Below are positions 1-55,475 of a stretch of 64,000 nt of DNA, in pieces. The DNA is from Haliotis asinina (taxonomy: Eukaryota > Mollusca > Gastropoda > Lepetellida > Haliotidae): NCBI RefSeq assembly GCF_037392515.1, contig NC_090290.1, forward strand, positions 57,424,753 to 57,488,752, in the 5' to 3' direction. The first letter of the stretch is position 1, and each line of letters begins with the position of its first letter. The position numbers and the translations under genes were made by a program. The notes beneath the pieces are model-generated. The model did no database searches. It was not told the origin of the DNA and saw nothing but the letters and a program-made list of their open reading frames with translations.

Positions 1-768
1 CTGCTTTTAAGTCAGATACTGCCGGCTTTACCAAGACTCCGATGTTCTGATGAGTGGAGCAAGTGTGAACAAGTACCAGCATACATGGACAAGCCTCAGA
101 AGTTTCCCTAGTCTCCACCACGTGGACAGCAGGGTCGTAAAGATGAATAAGTGTGTAAATACATCTCTTGATTAACCTGTAGTTTTCAGTCTATACAATT
201 TAATATTATTATGGCGGTTGTCAGTGGCTTTACTGTCATAAATGACTCAACTTATGATTACTATATCTACTCTACAGAGCGTCTGTACTGAAAACATAAA
301 TCAAATACAATTTATTCCCTGCAGATACACTTATCCTAACTTTGATTTCATGTTCCACAAGTCTATTACCCTAAGTACACAGTTGCTTACACCATACCTC
401 TCACTCTGTAGTTCATGCAGAATTATTTACTTAAACATTGCTGGATGAACTTACCAAGCAGTGTGAATGTCAGGAATTATGTATGACTCATGGCTACAGA
501 TATAAAGTCACATAAAGGTTCATCACATATTTCCAGCACATGGATGCAGCTGGGCCTGTTCCGAAGTTAAATTCAGTCCAGTCACTGCAGCCTGTCAATA
601 CCACGGTCATGTTAATGTAACTGACAACAAGCTTTACAGCTTTGATGAGATAACCTGCATTTCACGGATAACATTATCAATATATAGGAACAAGTAATAC
701 ATTAAAATACAATCTTATATACAATGCGTAAAATAGGTTTGATTTTAAGAAAATAATGTTTGACTTGT

Positions 769-881
769 TCTCATAGTGTTAAGTTAATATTACTTATTCT
801 CATGGCGTCATGTTAATATTACTTTTCTCATAGTGTCAAGTTAATATTACTTTTTCTCATGGTGTTAATTTAATATTACTG
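769..881 (+). repeat. Short tandem repeat, about 28 bp x 4
   Basis: Four imperfect units in a row share the core TCTCAT followed by a variable GTGTTAAG-like stretch and then TTAATATTACT. Unit length varies between about 27 and 29 bases because the T-run between units varies. This looks like an ordinary diverged minisatellite. Confidence 0.8.
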
Positions 882-1242
882 CAAAATATAACACATTCTC
901 ATCATGCATGTTCAAAAGAACTCATATTTTAAGGAAGTAGCACATTTCTGTCCATATTGCCTCCAGGACAAATTCCTCCCTTGCTGAGATCCATGAAAGA
1001 ATATTAGAAATATAGGTCAGTTACAGAATAACTTAATGACCCTTAATAACCCTCTCTCATTTCTGAAGAAGCGGGTTTAAAACAGCAATCACTGATAATG
1101 TGGTATGTTTGAGTTACATTAACTGCAATTCCCAAGGGCCTGGCAGCAGGTTACAGAAACTAGCTGTTGAGTCTGAGATAAAGTGACTCGCTACAGATAG
1201 ACAAAGATACACAAAAACTATTGGGGGTTATATATGCTGAAA

Positions 1243-1404
1243 TGAGTGAGTGAGTGAATTTACCTTTATGCTGCTTTTGGCAAATTTCCAGCAAGGCGGG
1301 GGTCCACCAAGATAGGCTTCACACATTATAACCAGGTAGGGAATTGAACCTGGATCTCAAGCTTGGTGGACAAACGCTTTGACCACTAGACTACCCCACC
1401 ACCA
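1243..1404 (-). mobile_element. tRNA-headed SINE (family A), reverse copy
   Basis: On the minus strand this reads as a tRNA-like head (GTGGGGTAGTCTAGTGGTC), a B-box-like GGTTCAATTCCC, and a tail ending in repeats of the CACT tetramer. The same layout recurs at 7086, 46064, 50911 and 55998. The copy is diverged but covers most of the element. Confidence 0.85.
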
Positions 1405-3449
1405 CTTATCTATACACTGGAACACAACTCAGCTGAATGTGGGGGATGTTGGCATACTTCCTCAATCAAATGAGGAAATACAGTATTGACAGTGTTTGAA
1501 ATTGAGGCACAGAGGACATTACCCTATTTCCTCTATCAAACAAGGAAATAGCATTAAAAATTATGGGGTGTCATGTTCAGGGCATAATGGTCTCCTATTT
1601 GCTTAACGCACTGACAGTCTTTAAGCAGAACAGCATCCTATCAATGTGAGTTTGAATCCAGGTCAAAACCAATTACATTTTCGGTTTGCCTGTATCACAA
1701 CCTTCTTTGTGGATTTCACAAATGTGGTATACATCTGAGTCCCACACCTTATTACTTATAGAACCCACCTCACTCACTCACTCAATAGCCAATGGAGCTT
1801 GCATTGATCTTGTATTGTCAAAGCAATGTTCATTAATCTTTTCGGAAAGCTCATTTAAGAAATTGACCAATGTTAAAAAATTTGAACGAAAGAAGAAATT
1901 AAATTACCTTTCACAAATATTACATCAGCTGTCTATATAATATTTACATCTAAATAGCTAAAAGAATATACAAATTGATAATTTCAGAAACTGTTAATGA
2001 GTAGACAAATAGAAAGCCTGTTTTATTCTCATCAAACCATTTAAGATCATCCTCAACTACAAACATTTTTGGTTTTTGTTCATTAACAGTGAATTTGATG
2101 TCAAATATATATGTATAACCTAGTACTTAAGGGCCTCACTGGTTTATTATCTGATGCAGTATAGTCAACTGTCTATGTACTGTGCAGAAACATGAAACTA
2201 CCTTATCACTATGCTTTATTTCTTGGAGAGGGTTCCTGATGCCTTACATACATGCCCCTGAGCTGACTGGATTATTGGATTGTCCACTAATATATGGCTA
2301 GAATACTGATGGCTGTGCTGATCACAAACTAACTGAGAATGTCACAGATTTTGCTAAATAGTAGTGCACATGCTCTTAACTCTTCTAAAAAACAAGCAAA
2401 CCTTTACCAACTAATTGCTGTCTTAGAGATCTGGTGACTTTGTTCAGCTAATAAAACAGATCTTCCCTACCATAACACCAACACAGAATAACATGACCAT
2501 TTCATATACAGGAACAAAGTCAGGAGGCAAATAGTGAGGGCAGTGAAAAGACAAAATAGGTATGTCAGTGTACACAGATTGATTCTCAGATATATTAATA
2601 CAGAGTAATTATATAATTAACTTGGTCCAGTTACAAAAGTAGTAATTAAGTAGCCTACAGTCTAATCAACAAATATACTGATTTCCATGAGTGGTAAAAT
2701 ATATACATTTCACTTACTGCCATGGCAGGGTACACTGGCACTATGGGTGTGCAGCTTTATGGGTCATCTCATGTTTGTTACATTTTGTTACCATGGATAC
2801 TGTAAGGGAAAATCCAGCACAATGCACTGATATTGAAACGGGGAAAATCAAGTGTGATGCAGTTGAAAGATTGATTCTTCATTCCAATGAGTATTGGCTA
2901 CATCTAGAAATTAATCGAAAATAAGTAAAGTTTTTGTTGTTTCAGAAGTATTTATCACAGTGCATCAGCTGATTTGTGTGCATGTAACTGTTTTGTGCAT
3001 CTGTTTTCAAAATATATCAAGCATGTTGGAATATCCTTTGAATCGCAGCACTCCAATCATGACACCTTATCAATTCTTATCTAACACTGAATTAGATATG
3101 TCAGTCTGACTGGCGTAGAAACTGTAAACATGTTGTATCATGAACTTTCCTGTTGCGATAAGCTTTGCTATTTTTTAACAAAAACATAAAAATGCATAGA
3201 GTAACTGTAATTATAAAAGTTGTCTAACTCATAAATCTGTTCATCCAGGAAATTAAAATAGGTCAATAATCTGATTAAGATCGGTGACCATAGTGATACA
3301 GTATTATGTTGACAGTGTTGCAGGGGCATGCAACATTGTCATGTTTCGGTATTCAAACGTGTATTCCCGTAATAAGTCTATCACTTGCATCACATGTATT
3401 TTTCAAATATGAGTAAAACCCAAACAAAACAATGACACTTACGCAGAAA

Positions 3450-3900
3450 GAGGAGTGGAGCTCGAAAATTTAAGAATTTGTTTCGATGGGTAGATTATTG
3501 ACAACTTAGTCATCAAAAAAGAATGTCTTACCTCCTTGCTTCTCCCTTCGGAGAAATTCGGCACACACTCGATAATTCTAGGCATTGTGTATCTCCTGCT
3601 CAAGTTGTTCACCTCAGCAACCTATGCGATCGAATGTTGCCCAAAAGTTTGCTTGCAGGTATAAGTTCTGTGACCGACTTCCCATGTAGACGATATGTGT
3701 TCTTCGTCAACACGCTTTGCGTTTGTAACTGGGTGATTTGTGACGTTGCAGTTTCTGTGCATGACGTATTGTTATCGGCCATGTTGCTTGTTTTCATGCC
3801 GGATGGGACTCCGAAAACAGGAATATTAATCTAAAAGTATGTCAATGAAGCCGTTATTTTCATGCGAGACGCAGCATTCTTAAGTCCCAATTTAAATATG
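3450..3900 (+). promoter_or_regulatory. Candidate ZMYND11 promoter and first non-coding exon
   Basis: This is an inference. The stretch has visibly more CpG than its flanks and lies about 1 kb upstream of the splice acceptor that opens the first coding exon. Two identical TGACGT motifs (3741-3746 and 3762-3767) are spaced 21 bp apart, about two helical turns, as in CREB/ATF-type promoters. A GGCCATGTTG box near 3778 resembles a YY1 site. Possible donors for a non-coding exon are CAG|GTATAAG near 3659 and AAA|GTATGT at 3836/3837. A 103-codon open frame (3523-3834) crosses the region but resembles no family I know. Confidence 0.4.
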
Positions 3901-4795
3901 AATTAATGCAGGTATTATATTGTTGCTTTAAGATCGCGTTGTGCATGAACACACCTGTCAAATTGCTTGCCTGTTGCTCGCAGGTGCTTGTTTGGAAATT
4001 CATAACTGTATAATAATTGAGCTCTCGGGCGTTATTATGCGCGCTTGTTCAATTCATTTTGTTCAAAATAATCTGTACAGACATTAGGTTTGTAGTGTAT
4101 CGTCTGGTGTAGGAGTAGGTTGCACGCTGTCATTGTATCTTATTGCCTTTAAACTGCACATATTTGAATAAACAGTTCTAACTTGTGGAGGAACGCTGCA
4201 CACGATTCTTACTACTTTATGAGATGTTTGTTATACGTTTGGATATGATGATTTTATAGAACGCTTTATCATTGAAACGTTTGTAGTCATCAGTACATTG
4301 TTGTCTATACATTTCTTTAGTAAAGGATCAATTGCATGAAAGGAGAACACTCCATATTTCTTCAGTAATTTCAAGAAAGAGTCAAACACTGAATATTTTG
4401 TTGCTTGTCTTGTTACAAATCTGGCAGATTTTAGGCAGTGTACAAACTCTTCCAGGTACAGACCAATATATGTTTTTCAATTTTAATGTATCTTATCACA
4501 AATGCAGTGTTACCTTCTCAATACTTTTATAACTTTGTGTTACATAGTTGTTGGGCCCCTAGAGTTTGTTTACCTACCAAAAGTAATTATAACTAGATAC
4601 ATTGCAAGAAAAATATAGAAAGTGATGCTAAATACCCCTTTTATTTGTTTCTTGTTCTTCAGAATTAGTGATGTTAATGCACCAGCTCTATCCTTGCCTT
4701 TGAATCATTGAATATAAATTGTGCCCAACATATTCCAAAGCCGCTCCCATACCATTTTGCTAATATCATTGAAGGCTCAAGATTTTTTTTTTCAG

Positions 4796-4856
4796 AATTC
4801 TCTATATATTACATGAATTTAGGTTGCAGTTGCATTCATTAAATGACGAATTCAGC
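4796..4856 (+). other. ZMYND11: ZMYND11 5' UTR part of first coding exon, with a small uORF
   Basis: A T-run ending in TTCAG at 4791-4795 is a strong splice acceptor, so this 61-nt leader is probably joined to a further upstream non-coding exon. An ATG at 4813 opens a 10-codon frame that stops at 4842, just before the main start and out of frame with it. Such a short upstream frame can lower main-frame translation, but no effect is shown here. Confidence 0.6.
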
Positions 4857-46756
<41,900 letters not shown>

Positions 46757-46947
46757 CGTTATGCCCCGCCTAGTCATCAGCAACTTTCAGCACCATCTTC
46801 AACATCATGAACATAAATTACATCAGTCATCGTCTACTACATTGCTTTCTCATCATCAGCAATATTCAACAATTGGATCAGTCATTGGTCTTATCTTGAT
46901 TCAGAGGATGTTGCTTTTGTTACTTATCTATCTTCGATATATTCAAC

Positions 46948-47342
46948 TGGGCCCAGTTGTTCAAGCTGTTATCTTTTAACCGCCCATTAAGTACATTTAG
47001 CTGACTGTTAACTTATAACAGAGGGTTTTCTGTTTGTGCAAACCTCTGATTACTTTTTAACAGCACTTCTCTGTATTTAATTGACTGTTAACTAATGGCA
47101 GAGGGTTATCTTGTTGCGCAAAACTCTGTTAACTTATAACTAGGCATTCAGTGCTTTTTGTCAACTTAACTAATAACAGAGGGGTATCTTTTTTGTTCTA
47201 AACTCTGTTATCTTTAAACAAAATGTTAACATGACATTATGTTAACACACATAAGGACCAACTCTCAAAATGTTGTTCATACCTCATGCTGTTAGGAGTT
47301 AACCAACAGTTACAGATAACTGAGTGTTGAACAACCGGCCCC
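46948..47342. mobile_element. MITE with GGGCC...GTTGTTCAA inverted ends
   Basis: The left end TGGGCCCAGTTGTTCAAG and the right end TTGAACAACCGGCCCC are inverted relatives. Inside are about three imperfect repeats of 80-100 bp built on GACTGTTAACTTATAACAGA. It has no coding potential. Elements with these ends are common in marine invertebrates as far as I recall. It lies just after the ZMYND11 stop codon. Confidence 0.75.
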
Positions 47343-47947
47343 TGAACAGGTAGATTAATGTTTGATTAATGTTTGGAACTTTGTGTATGATGAAGACCAT
47401 GGTGAATGTGCACTGGTCAGTAGTATACATTGTAGCATGAACAGAAACTGATTAATGAACACTGTTCATTATTCAGAGTGATTGTGTAGTAAGTTGTGCT
47501 TCTTTCACATCCCATTCCTGTATGTGGAAGATACAGAGATATACCAAACACTGGTCTTGGGAGGAAGATTCATTTGTGCAGAATTGTTCAAAATTTTGGT
47601 TTTTCCTTATTTTTGCTTCATTACTAGGTATCCCAATCTTAAAACTAAGGAAATTAGGTAGAAAGAAATATCAGAATTGCGATCTTTAAAATGACTGTTT
47701 ACAATAAGAATTAAACTAAGTTGCTGCTGTCATGTTTTAGAGTTATAATGTTGATAAAGACACAAATCAGGACAAGATTATATTGATATAGTCACTTGTT
47801 GACAAAATTGGCAGTAGTGAACGTAAGTCAAAGTTTCAGGCCCATCTACTGGCAACTCAGGGCCAGGTTTTGGAATAATGGCCCATGATTTTTACTTATC
47901 TTAGATCTTTGTATGAATTACTATGGAATCCTTGAAAGCTGAGACGA

Positions 47948-47953
47948 AATAAA
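47948..47953 (+). terminator. ZMYND11: Candidate polyadenylation signal of ZMYND11
   Basis: This is the first plus-strand AATAAA after the stop codon (context GACGAAATAAACTACTGG). It would give a 3' UTR of about 1.2 kb. It is only a candidate because the motif is frequent in AT-rich DNA. Confidence 0.4.
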
Positions 47954-50910
47954 CTACTGGATGAAGCAGTACAATATCATTTAGGAATTGGTTTTATGTA
48001 AGGACACATGTATCTAAACTTTAAGACTCTCTTGGCAATACAATTAATGTTTGTACTTGATGGGTTTTCAAGCAAGTGGTAGTGTAGGCACAAATATATT
48101 TGAATCTGCTTTGTGAGTGTCCAGTTTTAGAAAGTACCAATCAGCTGGAGAAAGAGGGGCTGTTGGTCCAAGAAACTTCATGTTTGCCAAGGATATCATT
48201 TCTTTGTGTATGACCAGTCATCATTCAACATATATGCTGTCATTCATCCCCCACACATGTGCATTTAACTATAAGCTATTCAATTCCACATGTATATGGC
48301 TTTAATTTGGTCAGAGACCAGTCATCCACTAAAGACTTCATAACCAATTCCTTCTTGTTTCGTGTTCAGATTTCATGTCAGTAGAGGTAATCTGATCAGT
48401 CACATATTTTGTTGTACTTGTACTTTTTCATTCATCTGTGAACTATTCTGGGTCGATGATATAAAAGGCAATCGCACAAAACATCAAATTACTGTTACCA
48501 GCATGTTTTCCAAGTGTCACTTAATAATACAAATAATGCGTATGGTGTGATGTCCAGAGCCGATGTGTTAGTCAAGTAATGGTTTGCAAACAGGCAGCTA
48601 GAAGCATCTCTGTTTTGAGACATTTAATTTGCTATGATATGTGAGCCCTTGGCTCGGATCTTGCCTTATCATTTACAAAGCAGGACTTTGGTATTGTGTT
48701 CGATTCAAAGTGCTTGTCCAGCCTTATGTATCCCACTTATGGCTGAATTATATCTCCTGGCTTATATGTCTGGTACGTCAGGTACATTTCTATGATGTTT
48801 TGTCTTCTGACAACCTCTTCTGAGGTTGTATTTTACAACTCATTTAGATTGATACGTTAGAAAATACATACAAAGGAGTTGTTATTAGATCAAAGTAATA
48901 CATTCTGTACCTGAAGTCCAGAGTGGAACTCGTATGACTTTGTATAATCTCTTCAAAGATTGAATTATTAGATTTATTTTGATGTTGATATCTTTAGGAA
49001 GTAATTACATGATAATAAGTGTGTTATAGGGCAGTGGTTTGGGGCAAATAATTTTCATTGCAATATATAGCAATTCAGGAACCTGTATTGCGATATATCC
49101 TGCACTGAAGTGTTTGACAATAAGTTACCATGCTAGTACATGCAATACTATTGTCTGCATATTAACTCCTTAAAAGTATATGTTTGTTCTGAAAACAATT
49201 TCAAAATGAGAATGGCTAGGATTTTTTTTTCTTTTATACAATTTTTAGTATTTGAAATATGTTGTTTTGTCAATTAAGTGTAAAGGGAAACCTCTGTTTT
49301 GAATAAGTGTCAGTATAGAGTTTAACTTAAACAAAACGGTATTCACAGAATTCTGGTATTTGTTTTACATATATACTGGGTCAGACAAAAAGCCTGTGAC
49401 ATGAAATGTTTAAAAAGCATGTTGCTGTATGCTGGTGATACTGTTTATCTGGTAGGATAAACATGACTACTGCACACTAATTCATGTTGGGCTGAATGCA
49501 TTCTGTATTAAATGTTGATTCTCCCTTATTCACACAGTTTAAACCAGTGAACAAAATGGACAAAATAATTGTTTTTCATCCACAAGGTGATGAATATTGC
49601 AATCAAAATGCTGACAGTTAAGAATCTATGTAAATTATCCTTGTGATCAATGAGAAACATCTGTTCAGTTTGACAGGATATATGACGGCGGGAAATCAGC
49701 GAGTGTTATCGCACAGAACTGTGTATATATCAGTATCATATGTAAATGGGGATCAGTTATCTCCACTGTCTACATACAAATGGAGAATGTATTTCAATCT
49801 TTTATTATTTTCTGATAGATTTTGATGTGACATTTGCAATAGAACAGTCATCCTTGTTACGAGATATGAGAGCTGAGTAATGCTTCGTCACTTGTAAAGT
49901 TTATGCAGAGTTGGGCTGACTGTAGAGCTGAGAAACTTGGATAAATGATGTATATATGTTGGACTCAGACGCAGAAGTTATCAAACTGGTCTATGCTGCT
50001 TGTCATATTCAATCTTTATGAATCAAAATATAAGCTATTATCTGTAGCTTTGGACAGGTTCCATTGCAGACAATGAAACATTTACAGATCATTTCTTAGA
50101 TCAATCAATCATCACTTGTCTGAATATTTGAAAGGTTCATTTTTGGTATTGTCAAGTACATCAGAGTGAGGATAGTTACCTGGGCTCTTATAGCATTCTT
50201 ATCGCTACGACTGATGAAAGTCTGTGATACAGTATGAGACTTAACATCACCTTGCTATTACTATTGCATCATTGAGCAAGGCATAGGCTCCCCAAAATGA
50301 ATTCAGCACTAAGACTGACAGAAACCCATGTCAGTGTATGGGAGTTCAAACACAGTATGATTTCTATTGCATTTCAAGTGGCAATTTTAGAGGTTGCTCA
50401 TCCATAAAGTGTATCTCTCTACTTACGCATTGGTGAACAAGGCAAAGGCTCCACAAAATGATCTAAGGACTGTAGCTGCCATAAGTTTGGAAGGGAGTTT
50501 CAGTCATCCTAGCGTTAGATCATGTTGTAGAGCAAGACCCAGGTTCCCAAAAATCATTTGACCTCTATAAGTCTGTGATGAAGTATTTGGGTCAAGATCA
50601 TCTCAGGACATTAATCACTTGAATAGGTTTCTGTACAAACATCAGAGAAAGCAGTGCACCTCAGGACACCTGGCTCTTAATACTTGTTTGTTTTGAAACG
50701 TCCTCAGATGATCATGGTTTGACTCAGGTCCTTTCCTGATCACTTTTGTAAAACCTCAGAGGTCCACAGTAAAATTCTGAAACAATCATGAAATAGATCA
50801 AATACCTGCAGTCACATTGATTGTTCATCTTGTCTTTCTTCTTACCTAAACTCTAAACTGCTGAAATGTTATCCAAAGCCTGTAGGAACCTGTCTACTCA
50901 TTTCTACTTG

Positions 50911-51073
50911 GTGGGGTAGCCTAGTGGTTAAGAAGTTTGCTCCTCACACTGAAAACCCAGGTTTGATTCCCCACAAGGGTACAATGTGTGAAGCCCATTT
51001 CTGGTATCCCTGGGCGTGATATTTCTGGAATATTTGCTAAAAGCTGTGTAAAACTAAACTCACTCACTCACTC
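50911..51073 (+). mobile_element. SINE family A, forward copy
   Basis: It has the head GTGGGGTAGCCTAGTGGTTA, the B box AGGTTTGATTCCCC, the middle GGTACAATGTGTGAAGCCC, and a tail GTAAAACTAAACTCACTC. It is almost full length. Confidence 0.9.
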
Positions 51074-51469
51074 TGATATGTATTGTTAGAAAATTGTTGG
51101 TGTCTATGCAAGTCCCACCAGAATTGCTTGATAGTATGTTGCCCTCATTAGTCTGTTTAATTGGTCATTACCTTGCAAGATTTTGACATATATTTTTGTA
51201 TATATAGACTATTTCTCAGTGATCAAGATCATTGTGTGTTAAATAACATTGGATCTCTTACCTCTGATTAAATCAACTGTAACATTGATCCTGTTGCTTG
51301 TATTAATTAACTATTGAAATAGAAAATCACATCATTAATTTATTTCTTGTTTGTTTGAAAACTCTGGAATTCATCAGTGGACAGTGCATATTCAGAGGAG
51401 GATGGACATTTTTCTTGATCCTTACAAAATTACACCTTGTCCAGCGAAGCTCTGGTAAACTGATTGTCA

Positions 51470-51632
51470 GCAATCCTTACTTATTGTGAAATGCTATCAC
51501 TGGATCGGTTGGTCAGTCTAACTGACTTTGATGGCATGTCATCATATTCAATTAACTGGATCCCGGCTTTATTATTTACAGACCAATGTCGTTTAGCTGG
51601 AATATTGCTGAATGTGGTGTTAAACAACAAGC
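51470..51632 (+). mobile_element. SINE family B, diverged copy
   Basis: It includes ACTGGATCGGTTGGTCAGTC, TAACTGACTTTGATGGC, ATTATTTACAGACCAATGTC and AGCTGGAATATTGCTGAATG followed by GTGGTGTTAAAC. The 5' head is reduced and the tetramer tail is gone. Confidence 0.75.
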
Positions 51633-51938
51633 AATGAAATTGAAAGCAGCACAAGAACAAGACTGAGGTATTCTACTAGGGGACATGTGAAACAGGAAGC
51701 CAGTTTAATTTTTCTGGGAAGTGTTTCTCTTTGGCTTTATAGGAAGTAGGAACTTTTATTGAACTATAGGTATTTAATATGTATACTACTCAAAACAAGT
51801 TAAAAACTTCCCCAAATTGGAAGGCTATGTTGTGATACCGAACAGACATGGTGTGACATGCATCACCAGGAGCTTTCCTCCCATACTCAACTGGTACACT
51901 CTTATGTAACTGGAGTACTGTTTAAACCACCCACAAAC

Positions 51939-51991
51939 CCAACTCACTCACTCACTCACTCACTCACTCACTCACTCACTCACTCACTCAC
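51939..51991 (+). repeat. (ACTC)n microsatellite
   Basis: About twelve ACTC units preceded by AACTGGAGTACTGTTTAAAC and CCACCCACAAACCCA, a degraded SINE tail. Microsatellites of this tetramer in the window all mark SINE 3' ends. Confidence 0.9.
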
Positions 51992-54900
51992 GCTGTGTTA
52001 GTGTATGAAGAGATGAAATGATATCTCTGCTCTCTGACTATTGAACCTTGTCATGAACATGATCACTTCAGGAAAAAAATATTGGGGTTCACAATGAAAA
52101 TGGAGGCATATATATTGTGTGATAGTATTAGGGGTTAGTATGTTCTCTTTTGTCCATGTATATAAGTACATGTTACAGGTTGCAGCTGATTTTGTTCATC
52201 TCTTTGATAATGACAACATTGGCACTCTGAAACTACCCCTGTACAACCTAATTCTAATTAGGGTGACAACACCAAGCAAGGGAAGCCCATTCATTGGATA
52301 ATACCGTTTATCACATTTGTATATACTGAACAACAAAAGAAATGCAATCTTTGAACAAATAAAATCTAAATGTAACCATTATGTTCATGTCGTCTATTTA
52401 AACATTTGACAAAGAGCCAGTTGTTTCTTTTGCTGTTCAGTATATTATGAAAACTAACAAGATGTGTTAAGTCTTTTAATCTTCTACACAACTGAGAAAA
52501 ATAGAACCACCCAGTTGTTTCATATTGCTATACGAAAACTCATCTCATAAATGGTGATATATAGTATATATCATGCCATGACAAATAAACTTTTGGGATA
52601 TGAAAGAATCTAGTGGTCCTTTACTTTCATTTGGTTACATTACTTGATATGTGATAACTATCAGCTTTGAAATGAACCTTTCAGATATATTTATAAGGTA
52701 AGCTATCATATTTCAGCATTTTGTAGACCATACAATGATTGTTTTCAGGTGCTTCTAGCAGGTGTTAATGTATTTCACGTTTAAGGGTTGGTTTCCATAG
52801 TTACAATGCAAGACCAAGCCGTTGTATTTTATGTATCACCATGTACAGATAACTTGTATAATGCTTCACCACCCATTCATTATTTTATATATAGTCACAG
52901 ATATTGTATATTTTCATGGTTAACAATGTGAGAACGCTCAAAAGATGTGTTGAAAGTTGTCCCTATTTTCTTAGATTTTGTTTGATGGATGACAAAGCCA
53001 TGGGTAGGTCTTGTAACCATGGCAACATACCTTGCCCTTGCTTACAATTCTGAATATTGTTTATCTGTATGAAACAAAACATTGAAATTTTTATCTCCTG
53101 TTATGCTGAATACTGACTGGAGGTAAAACTGCAGCACGTGTGCAGCCTTGAGTTGATCAACCAAAAAGCTGTTTCATTCAAACAATTTGGATTTTGAAAC
53201 TGTGTCAGAAAGGAATAATGCAGTTACCAGTAAACAGGTTTTGTGCAGCAAGTGTGAGTATAGTGTTCAGTTCCCATTGATCAAAGCCAGTCAGAAATGC
53301 TGTGAGAATTTTCATAATTGGTGACGCAACTGATTTCTTTTTTTAACAAATGACAAGCATCCAGACACTTTTCCTGTACCATGCGAAATGACCTGGAATG
53401 AAACTGTAAATTTTTAAAAATTTAATCTCTGAAACAAAGACAAATAAAATGGTGTAGATTCAGAAGTAGGTATTAGCATTTTTATCAGAGTAAACTGTTA
53501 CTGCAACTTCGAGATATGTATTATAAGATAATTTTTTAAGATTTTATTTTTATTTGAAGTCTTATGTTACATACAAAAACAGGCACCCATGGCACAAACG
53601 TTACCCATGGTAGTGTCCAGCACATGCAAGAAGGGGTGTGTAAGCTGTGTTAGAGAGAACAAGTGAACATTTTATGTCAGTTTAAGAAGCTATTGTTATG
53701 TATGATGATATTTATTGTAGGACTGACTTTAGAGATCTGAATATTATGGACTCTTATTTTATCATATTATATTATTGGGTATTTATGTTTTAAACTGGAC
53801 ACTGATGTTGACACTCATTCATGCTCACATCCACTAAATGATTTCTGAGCTCCAGTAGCAGACAGATCAGAATCGTGTGAGTCAATATAAAACATTCGCC
53901 TGGTAAAGAAGTTGTTGGCTTTGTAAAATGTTTCTTTTAATGATATGTTAGTTGAGAATACAGTGCTAAGGCCAGACCAATTTTATTTTATTTCTGGTTT
54001 AACGCATCCGCTGGTGGTATGTTTACACTAATAAGGAAAAAATGAAAATTAATTACACCTACTTAAAAAATATAAAAATATATCCTTGTGTTTATATTGG
54101 GCAAAATCGTAACTTTACTAGATATTTTCATAGGTGTTTTTGTTGTTTTTTGGGTTTGTTTTTTTTCACATAAATTATCAAAAGTAGTAGTATTAAGAAG
54201 AATATTACTTTGACTTTGATGTTTAGTGTGGTCTAAGCATTTATGTTCATTCCACTCAGTCTGAAGACCGGTGGCATTTGAAATATGGAGCAGTTATTGA
54301 ACAATGACTCAGGGCCATCATATTGTATTTCCTGTTTTCAGATCTTCAAATCCAGTATGCCAAAAAAAATGTTGATTAAGATAGGGTCCTATAAATAAAA
54401 CCTTTCATCATATTTGAAATGATTAATTTTGGGGGAACTATGCTTGACAGTCAAGTGTCCAGATTGGATGTCTTTTATAGTTTTTATGAGAGGAAGTGGA
54501 ATGTTCTTAACATTTTTACTACCATATGTTCCAAATGTCAACCCATATGTATATTGTGGAAATGTATTTTAATATATTTTGAAAGTGTTGAGAAAGGAAA
54601 CCCCTGTGTGCTTGCCAAGACATGCTCATCTGATGTAAACAGGTTGTGGAATCAGTCAAATGGATTACCCCAAAGTCCTAACCATTGAATGTTTACAGTC
54701 AATCCTCATCTTGAACTCAGATTTATGAAATCCTTTGGTGTCTCACAATATTTCAAACTTTATCCCACTTTTTCACCTGTATTGCAAGGCTAACAACACA
54801 ACTATAGGAATATTTACATGAATATTTGTAATGAAGGGATGCACCAAGGGTAGGATAAGTATCAGTGACATTGTTTTCACTAATTTACAAAGGGCATTAT

Positions 54901-55404
54901 TTTGGGTTCATGCTTGGCAGTCAGTTCACTGCAAGTGCTCGATTGTCATCATTGTATGTGAAGCAGCTCATAGTACTTATGAATGGACTGTGGCTAACAG
55001 GTTAAAGTGATCTCCATCATTCATGACATCGCTTGCTAATTGGGTCTCTGTGATGAGCATGATTAGACTGAGCTTGTTTTTTATTATGAGATTAGGAAAC
55101 TTTTTTCTACTTTGTTTTCATTTTCTCAGAAAAACAGGACATTTAGAAAAATCAAACTGCAACCAGAATACTGGAATACCTTGCCCCTGGCCAAGGCAGC
55201 TTCATTTAATTTGGACAAATGACTTTCTTAGGTTTGATCAATATTTTAGGTTTACCTTTGCATGAATGCAATTTACACAGTGTGAACATTTTCTTATATT
55301 TGGATAGGTGGTTTGTTTGCTTCTCTACAAACCTGAACAGACTTTCCTGGCTTTGTGTTAGATCAGCATGGTAGTTGTCCAGGGTAGTGTGCACTCTTCT
55401 TCCA

Positions 55405-55475
55405 CCTAGTGGTGATTAAAGATTTGGGTTGTCACGCCAAAGACCTGGGAGGATTCCAAACATGGGTACAGTGAT
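55405..55475 (+). mobile_element. SINE family A fragment
   Basis: CACCTAGTGGTGATTAAAG, TTGTCACGCCAAAGACCTGG and CCAAACATGGGTACAGTG are the head and middle of family A. The tail is lost. Confidence 0.7.

Larger units (their letters stand above)
1..3449. other. 5' flanking DNA, no gene recognised
   Basis: No convincing exon or protein family was found on either strand. Open frames here are shorter than 90 codons and match nothing I recognise. The stretch is AT-rich, with one small tandem repeat (769-881) and one reverse-oriented SINE (1243-1404). Two similar short hairpins lie near 1459-1482 and 1530-1552, where TTCCTC or TTCCT pairs with GAGGAA or AGGAA across 7-8 bases. A distal exon of a neighbouring gene cannot be excluded. 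Confidence 0.5.
46757..47970 (+). other. ZMYND11: Likely ZMYND11 3' UTR
   Basis: This stretch follows the stop codon without a recognisable intron and reaches the first AATAAA on the plus strand at 47948-47953. Its first part includes a MITE (46948-47342), which would be part of the transcript. Further AATAAA motifs near 52361 and 55727 make a longer 3' UTR possible. No transcript evidence is available. Confidence 0.5.

Noticed and set aside
3523..3834. 103-codon plus-strand frame in the promoter candidate
   Set aside because: No recognisable domain, an overlapping minus frame of similar quality, and no in-frame join to ZMYND11 exon 1.
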